Part shown: one piece after another, positions 59,868-64,000 of the stretch
Layout: the number at the start of each line of letters is the position of its first letter
Position numbering within the stretch: position 1 is the first letter of the stretch
DNA from: Erythrobacter sp. AP23
Lineage (GTDB): Bacteria > Pseudomonadota > Alphaproteobacteria > Sphingomonadales > Sphingomonadaceae
Direction: 5' to 3'
Assembly: GCF_001542855.1 (NCBI RefSeq)
Contig: NZ_LNBY01000015.1
Location: 124,001 to 188,000, forward strand
Length of the DNA: 64,000 nt
The notes under the pieces: generated by a model
The model's database searches: none
Told to the model about the DNA's origin: nothing
Seen by the model: only the letters and a program-made list of their open reading frames with translations
Position numbers and translations under genes: made by a program

Positions 59868-60863
59868 ATGACCGAACCCCGCTACGACGTAATCGCCATC
59901 GGAAATGCCATCGTCGACGTAATGGCCCCTTGCGACGACGAGTTGATCGCCGAACTCGAGCTCAACAAGGGTGGCATGACGCTGGTCGACGAGGACGGCG
60001 CGCGTCGGCTGTACGAGGCGATGGGCCCGGCCAGGGAAATTTCCGGCGGTTCGGCGGCCAACACGCTGGCAGGGATGAGTGCGCTGGGCGCGCAATGCGC
60101 CTTTGTCGGCCAAGTGGCGAAGGACCAGCTGGGCGACGTTTTCAGCCACGACATCCGCGCGGTGGGTATCGATTTCGACACCGCTGCACGCGAAGGCCAG
60201 CCTGCTACCGCGCGCTGCCTGATCTTCGTGACGCCCGATGGCGAGCGGACCATGAACACCTTCCTCGGCGCGAGCCAGTTTCTCCCACCCGCCGCGCTCG
60301 ACGACGAGCTGATCGCCAGCGCGGGCATTCTCTACCTCGAAGGTTACCTCTGGGACCCCGAGGAACCGCGCAGCGCGATGCGCCGGGCAATCGAGGTGGC
60401 CCGCAAGGCCGGCCGCAAGGTCGCCTTCACCGCATCCGAGAGCTTCGTGATCGAACGCCACGGCGACGATTTCCGTGCGCTGATCGAAGAGGGCCAGATC
60501 GACATCCTCTTCGTCAACGAACACGAGCTGGCGACGCTGACCGGCACCGACGATTTCGAAGCCGGCCTCGCGATGATAAAGGACAACGTCCCCGTGCTCG
60601 TCGCGACCCGCAGCGCCAAGGGCGCGGTCGGCATCGCGAACGGCCAGCGTGCCGAAGTCGCCGCCGAGCCGGTGGAAAAGGTGGTCGACACCACCGGCGC
60701 TGGCGATCTTTTCGCTTCCGGATTCCTTACAGGCCATGCGCGGGGCTTGGGGCTGGAAACCAGCCTGCGCATGGGTTCGATCTGCGCCGCCGAGATCATC
60801 TCGCACTACGGCGCACGAAGCGAGGCGGATCTGAAGGCGCTGGTGGCCGAAAAGCTGGGGTGA
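59868..60863 (+). CDS. PfkB-family adenosine kinase
   Basis: A 331-residue sugar-kinase-fold enzyme that most resembles adenosine kinase. It has the N-terminal DVIAIGNAIVDVMAP, the substrate-binding EISGGSAANTLAGMSALGA and the C-terminal signature VDTTGAGDLFASGFLTG with catalytic Asp. The product would be AMP from adenosine and ATP. ATG 59868 is chosen over 59664. Other PfkB-type substrates cannot be excluded by eye. Confidence 0.88.
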   Translation: MTEPRYDVIAIGNAIVDVMAPCDDELIAELELNKGGMTLVDEDGARRLYEAMGPAREISGGSAANTLAGMSALGAQCAFVGQVAKDQLGDVFSHDIRAVGIDFDTAAREGQPATARCLIFVTPDGERTMNTFLGASQFLPPAALDDELIASAGILYLEGYLWDPEEPRSAMRRAIEVARKAGRKVAFTASESFVIERHGDDFRALIEEGQIDILFVNEHELATLTGTDDFEAGLAMIKDNVPVLVATRSAKGAVGIANGQRAEVAAEPVEKVVDTTGAGDLFASGFLTGHARGLGLETSLRMGSICAAEIISHYGARSEADLKALVAEKLG

Positions 60864-60905
60864 GCAAACCAGCGCGCCCTCGAATCACCCCGGCCTTTCG
60901 GAAGA

Positions 60906-61394
60906 TCAAGCTCCGCCTGCCTGTTTCAGTTCGCGAAGAAATCCCGCGATTTGCTCGTCGCATTCTTGCTGGCGGACCTGCTCCTGTTGCAAGCCCAGCG
61001 ACGCCAACAGTGGGTGCGGCAGCAGATCGGAGACGAGATCGATCGCCTTTTGTGGCGGTGAATGTCCGCCGTGAGTAAGAAACAGGGCGACGTGCCGAGG
61101 CAGGGCAGGTTTGCTCTCCAGAAAAGATCGCAGCGGCAATGCGGGATAGCTCGTCCAGATGGGTGCGCCCAGAAGGAGAACGTCGTCGCCAGACCACGAC
61201 GCCGGTGGGGTCTGGATCTCGGGTAGACGACCCCGAACGCTGTCGTATCCAGCAAGAAGATACTGAAACCATCCTCCGTCGTAGCGAGGGCATTCGATCT
61301 TCATCGGCTGGATATCGAGCTCTCGTCCCAGTATCCTGGCGACCGCCTGCGTCGTGCCCGTTCGCGAGTAGTAAAGGATGGCGGCGTTGATCAT
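60906..61394 (-). CDS. Flavodoxin-like protein
   Basis: A 162-residue protein with the flavodoxin-fold N-terminus AAILYYSRTGTTQAVARILG for the FMN phosphate loop. The region DDVLLLGAPIWTSYPALPLR positions the isoalloxazine ring, and an FLTHGGH segment follows. It could be a small oxidoreductase. It is followed by the nitroreductase-type gene on the same strand, 10 bases upstream in its direction. Confidence 0.82.
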   Translation of the reverse strand: MINAAILYYSRTGTTQAVARILGRELDIQPMKIECPRYDGGWFQYLLAGYDSVRGRLPEIQTPPASWSGDDVLLLGAPIWTSYPALPLRSFLESKPALPRHVALFLTHGGHSPPQKAIDLVSDLLPHPLLASLGLQQEQVRQQECDEQIAGFLRELKQAGGA

Positions 61395-61404
61395 TCTCGG
61401 CCTC

Positions 61405-62496
61405 CTAAGCCAGCACTTCGGCGATCGGCCGCCTGAGCGACATCGGAAGCGCTGGCGCCTTGCCGAACCGGATCACGAGATCCGGGCGCCTGTCCGGAAT
61501 ACCAAGCCAACTGGCGAACTCGGGTCGGATATCCGCCACTTCGATGGGCATATTGAGATGGGCGTGCCGAATGCCGAGCGCGGTCGCTTGCAGCGCAAAG
61601 CGCTGAAAGCTGCGCCCGACATTGATCCAACCTTCCTCATCGTCCCGGTCGGCAACAAAAATCACGATACCGGCCGAGCTGTTCACATGCCCGGCATACT
61701 TCTCGTTTTCCGATTCCTTGGAGAAAAAGAGGTCGAACATCAGGCTCCCGAGCCAGCTCGGGGAAGTCGGGTTGCCCGAACAGGCGGTGAAGAGGCCATC
61801 TTTCGTTGCAAGCGCCGCTTCAGGGTTGAACCTGATCCAGTCCTTCAGTTCCTCGACGAAAGCTGGATCGTCGCATTGCACGCTGTTCCCTGCAATCACA
61901 TAATCGAGCACGCCGTCCATCTTCGCCCGGTCGGTGATGAACAACGTTTCCACGCCCGGCATGGCAGCCGCTCGACCCAACCTACGCAAGTCCTCCGTCG
62001 AGAGCGGCTGGCCGTCATAGTCCGAGCGGGTCGACTGGCGCAGCGGTATCGCATCGCAAAGCTCTCGGTCGGAAATGGCGCCGTTCCCCAACGCGACCGC
62101 GATCGAAGACGCCTTGCCCGCCGGATTGGCCGACACTTCTCCGGGTCGGCCTCGGGCATTTCCGGCAATCAGCAGGTTTTCCGCCGCGCAACCCAGAGAC
62201 ACGAAGACATGGTGGTCATCTGGGTCTACGACAGGGCAGCTGCGGCTCAGGTCGGGCAGTATGTCGACCGCGTCATCGCCCAGCCTGAATTTCCAAGGCT
62301 GCGTGTTGTGCGAATTCGGGGCCAGTGACGCGAAGCGGACAAAATCTTCCGGTTTGGCATCGGCGGGAAGCGGAGCACGAAGGGCTCGCGCAGTATCATC
62401 GTAGGTTTCCATGCCGCTGCCGCTGCAGCCGCCCAACCAGGTTGCAGTCACGCCGGCACAGCCTGCTGCGAGAAAGTTCCTCCGTGACCACGTCAT
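61405..62496 (-). CDS. Acg-family nitroreductase-like protein with Tat signal
   Basis: A 363-residue precursor with the twin-arginine signal SRRNFLAAGCAGVTATWLGG ending at Cys in LGGC, so it may be an exported lipoprotein. The body has nitroreductase-type FMN motifs: LAPNSHNTQPWKFRLGDDAV, IPLRQSTRSDYDGQP and GRSFQRFALQATALGIRHAH. The Acg group is known from dormancy-linked mycobacterial proteins that may store FMN rather than catalyse. ATG at 62496 is preferred since it begins the Tat signal. It is probably co-transcribed with the flavodoxin-like gene. Confidence 0.8.
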   Translation of the reverse strand: MTWSRRNFLAAGCAGVTATWLGGCSGSGMETYDDTARALRAPLPADAKPEDFVRFASLAPNSHNTQPWKFRLGDDAVDILPDLSRSCPVVDPDDHHVFVSLGCAAENLLIAGNARGRPGEVSANPAGKASSIAVALGNGAISDRELCDAIPLRQSTRSDYDGQPLSTEDLRRLGRAAAMPGVETLFITDRAKMDGVLDYVIAGNSVQCDDPAFVEELKDWIRFNPEAALATKDGLFTACSGNPTSPSWLGSLMFDLFFSKESENEKYAGHVNSSAGIVIFVADRDDEEGWINVGRSFQRFALQATALGIRHAHLNMPIEVADIRPEFASWLGIPDRRPDLVIRFGKAPALPMSLRRPIAEVLA

Positions 62497-62730
62497 CTCG
62501 ACATCTCCAACCGTGGTGTTCCCGTAGGTTGGGCGAACCCGGGAGCCATCGATAACCAAGTGTATAAGGTCCGCAAACTCGACCGACTACGTAATTGACC
62601 GGGGTCCAGTCTCCGAAACTTTGCGGACGCGCCGGATCGAGCGGGTATCATCGTCCAAGAAGGCGATGTCCGCTTTGAAGGATCGTTTTCTAAACCACAT
62701 CGCCCGCGAGCGGGTCGCAAGCCGCCGCGC

Positions 62731-64000
62731 CTATCCCTGTTCCCGCCTTACCTCGCGCTGGCCGATATCCCTTCGGCAGAAACCGTCCGCGAAATCAATC
62801 GCGTCGACCGCCGCATAGGCCCTGGCCTGCGCTTCGGTGGCGCTGGCGCCGCGCGCGGTCACGTTGAGCACGCGGCCACCGCTGCTGGTCAGCGTGTCGC
62901 CGTCCAGCTTCGTGCCGGCATGGAAGACCTTTGCACCGTTCGCCTCGGCCTCGCCCAGATCGATCGTGCCGCCCTTTTTCGGCGTGCCGGGATAGCCCTC
63001 GGCGGCCATCACCACGGTGAGCGCGAAATCGTCCGACAGGACCGGTGCGGCGACCTCGCCCAGCGTGCCTTGCGCGCAGGCCTGCATCAGTTCGACGAGA
63101 TCGCTCTCGAGCCGCATCATCAGCACCTGGCATTCCGGATCGCCGAATCGCGCATTGTATTCGATCAGCTGTGGGCCGTCCTTGGTCAGCATCAGCCCGG
63201 CATAGAGCACGCCCGAATAGGGCGTGCCCTCGGCGGCCATGGTGCGGACCGTCGGCTCGACGATTGCGCGCATCACCTGCTCGCGCAGCGCCTCGCTCAG
63301 CACCGGGGCGGGCGAATAGGCGCCCATCCCGCCGGTGTTGGGCCCCCTGTCCCCTTCGCCCACGCGCTTGTGGTCCTGCGCGGTGCCGATGGGGACGATC
63401 GCCGTGCCGTCGGTCAGCGCGAAGAAGCTCGCTTCCTCCCCCATCAGGAACTGCTCGATCACCACTTCGCTGCCCGCGCTGCCGAACCTGCCGTCGAACA
63501 TTTCGTCGAGCGCGTGCTGCGCCTCTTTGCGCGTCTCGGCGATGACCACGCCCTTGCCCGCGGCAAGACCGTCGGCCTTGAGCACGAAGGGCGGGTCGAA
63601 TTTCTTGAGCGCGCCCCAGGCGGCCTCCAAAGAGGTGCAGCGTTCATAACGTGCCGTCGGAATATTTGCGCGCTGGCACAGCTCCTTGGTGAAACCCTTG
63701 CTGCCTTCGAGCTGCGCCGCCTGTTTCGAGGGGCCGAAAGTGTCGATGCCCGCCGCACGCAGCGTATCTGCCAGGCCGTCGACCAACGGCGCCTCGGGGC
63801 CGATCACGACGAGACCGATGGCGTTGTCCTTGCAGAAATCGACCACCGCGCCATGATCGTCCTCATCCAGCGAAACGCATTCGGCCTCCTGTGCGATGCC
63901 CGGATTGCCTGGCGCCGCCCACAGCTTGTCGCACAGCGGCGATTGCGCCAGCTTCCAGGCTAACGCATGCTCGCGCCCGCCCGAGCCAAGCAAAAGGATA
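62731..64000 (-). CDS. purD: Phosphoribosylamine-glycine ligase (5' end outside the window)
   Basis: Second step of de novo purine synthesis, joining phosphoribosylamine and glycine with ATP. The frame is open to the right edge; the visible N-terminus [20 protein letters not shown] lacks only a few residues. The ATP-grasp domain shows [57 protein letters not shown] and [18 protein letters not shown]. The visible 422 residues give a near full-length enzyme. The 234-base gap below it (62497-62730) holds no recognisable gene. Confidence 0.95.
   Translation of the reverse strand, partial: ILLLGSGGREHALAWKLAQSPLCDKLWAAPGNPGIAQEAECVSLDEDDHGAVVDFCKDNAIGLVVIGPEAPLVDGLADTLRAAGIDTFGPSKQAAQLEGSKGFTKELCQRANIPTARYERCTSLEAAWGALKKFDPPFVLKADGLAAGKGVVIAETRKEAQHALDEMFDGRFGSAGSEVVIEQFLMGEEASFFALTDGTAIVPIGTAQDHKRVGEGDRGPNTGGMGAYSPAPVLSEALREQVMRAIVEPTVRTMAAEGTPYSGVLYAGLMLTKDGPQLIEYNARFGDPECQVLMMRLESDLVELMQACAQGTLGEVAAPVLSDDFALTVVMAAEGYPGTPKKGGTIDLGEAEANGAKVFHAGTKLDGDTLTSSGGRVLNVTARGASATEAQARAYAAVDAIDFADGFCRRDIGQREVRREQG

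Noticed and set aside
1..64000. CRISPR arrays, insertion sequences, prophage, rRNA and tRNA genes
   Set aside because: No repeated spacers, transposase motifs, integrase, or cloverleaf and CCA-type gene was seen on reading the gaps; small RNAs without strong structure could be missed.

Overview
The window is high-GC chromosomal DNA from an alphaproteobacterium, most likely a member of the Sphingomonadales (Erythrobacter/Qipengyuania-like). This is inferred from gene content (UrcA, DUF6489, DUF1491, PopZ/DUF2497, long S9, SUF-only Fe-S assembly) and from the alphaproteobacterial order parB-parA-rsmG-mnmG-mnmE ... rho-hemJ-hemE-(origin)-ppsR-maf-aroE-coaE-dnaQ. No genes were searched against a database; names come from motifs, lengths and context. 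The window is gene dense, and no gene-free stretch exceeds about 300 bases.

Layout. 0-8.3 kb: envelope proteins (two adjacent GIN-domain proteins, small lipoproteins, a glycine-zipper protein), a Sua5-type tRNA-modification enzyme, an acyl-CoA dehydrogenase, a sorbosone-dehydrogenase-like beta-propeller and a free-methionine-sulfoxide reductase. 8.3-14.1 kb: the segregation and tRNA-modification block (parB, parA, rsmG, mnmG, mnmE) with three parS-type sites. 14.2-18.4 kb: dienelactone hydrolase, an FMN glutamate-synthase-like gene broken by one in-frame TAG, an NTF2-like protein and a PAS/HisKA_2 histidine kinase. 18.4-26.9 kb: rho, PAP2, hemJ, hemE, a candidate chromosomal origin, then the co-oriented chain ppsR-maf-aroE-coaE-dnaQ-hpf, in which the first four genes overlap by 4 bases each.

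27-46 kb: housekeeping and envelope genes, including a cell-wall hydrolase, xth, erpA, a PopZ homologue, tolC, class I fumarase, a LytS/LytR pair, a lipid-kinase-like protein, a metallophosphoesterase, rplM-rpsI, ctaA-cutA, a MerC-like protein and a thiS-thiG fusion. 46-51 kb: acyl-CoA ligase, gamma-glutamyltransferase and pyrD. 51-58.6 kb: an AraC-type regulator and the SUF operon (Rrf2-type regulator, sufB, a YodC-like gene, a DUF559 gene, sufC, sufD, sufS, a SufT-like gene, an A-type carrier). 58.6-64 kb: a lipoprotein, a CysZ/EI24 protein, adenosine kinase, a flavodoxin, an Acg-type nitroreductase and the 3' part of purD.

The most coherent theme is chromosome replication and segregation. 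The hemE-ppsR gap has an AT-rich tract, DnaA-like boxes and seven GANTC sites. ParA/ParB and three parS sites lie about 10-12 kb away, and a PopZ-type pole anchor lies about 9 kb on the other side. The second theme is a complete SUF operon carrying two unusual passengers and a palindromic repeat. I found no rRNA, tRNA, CRISPR array, insertion sequence or prophage.
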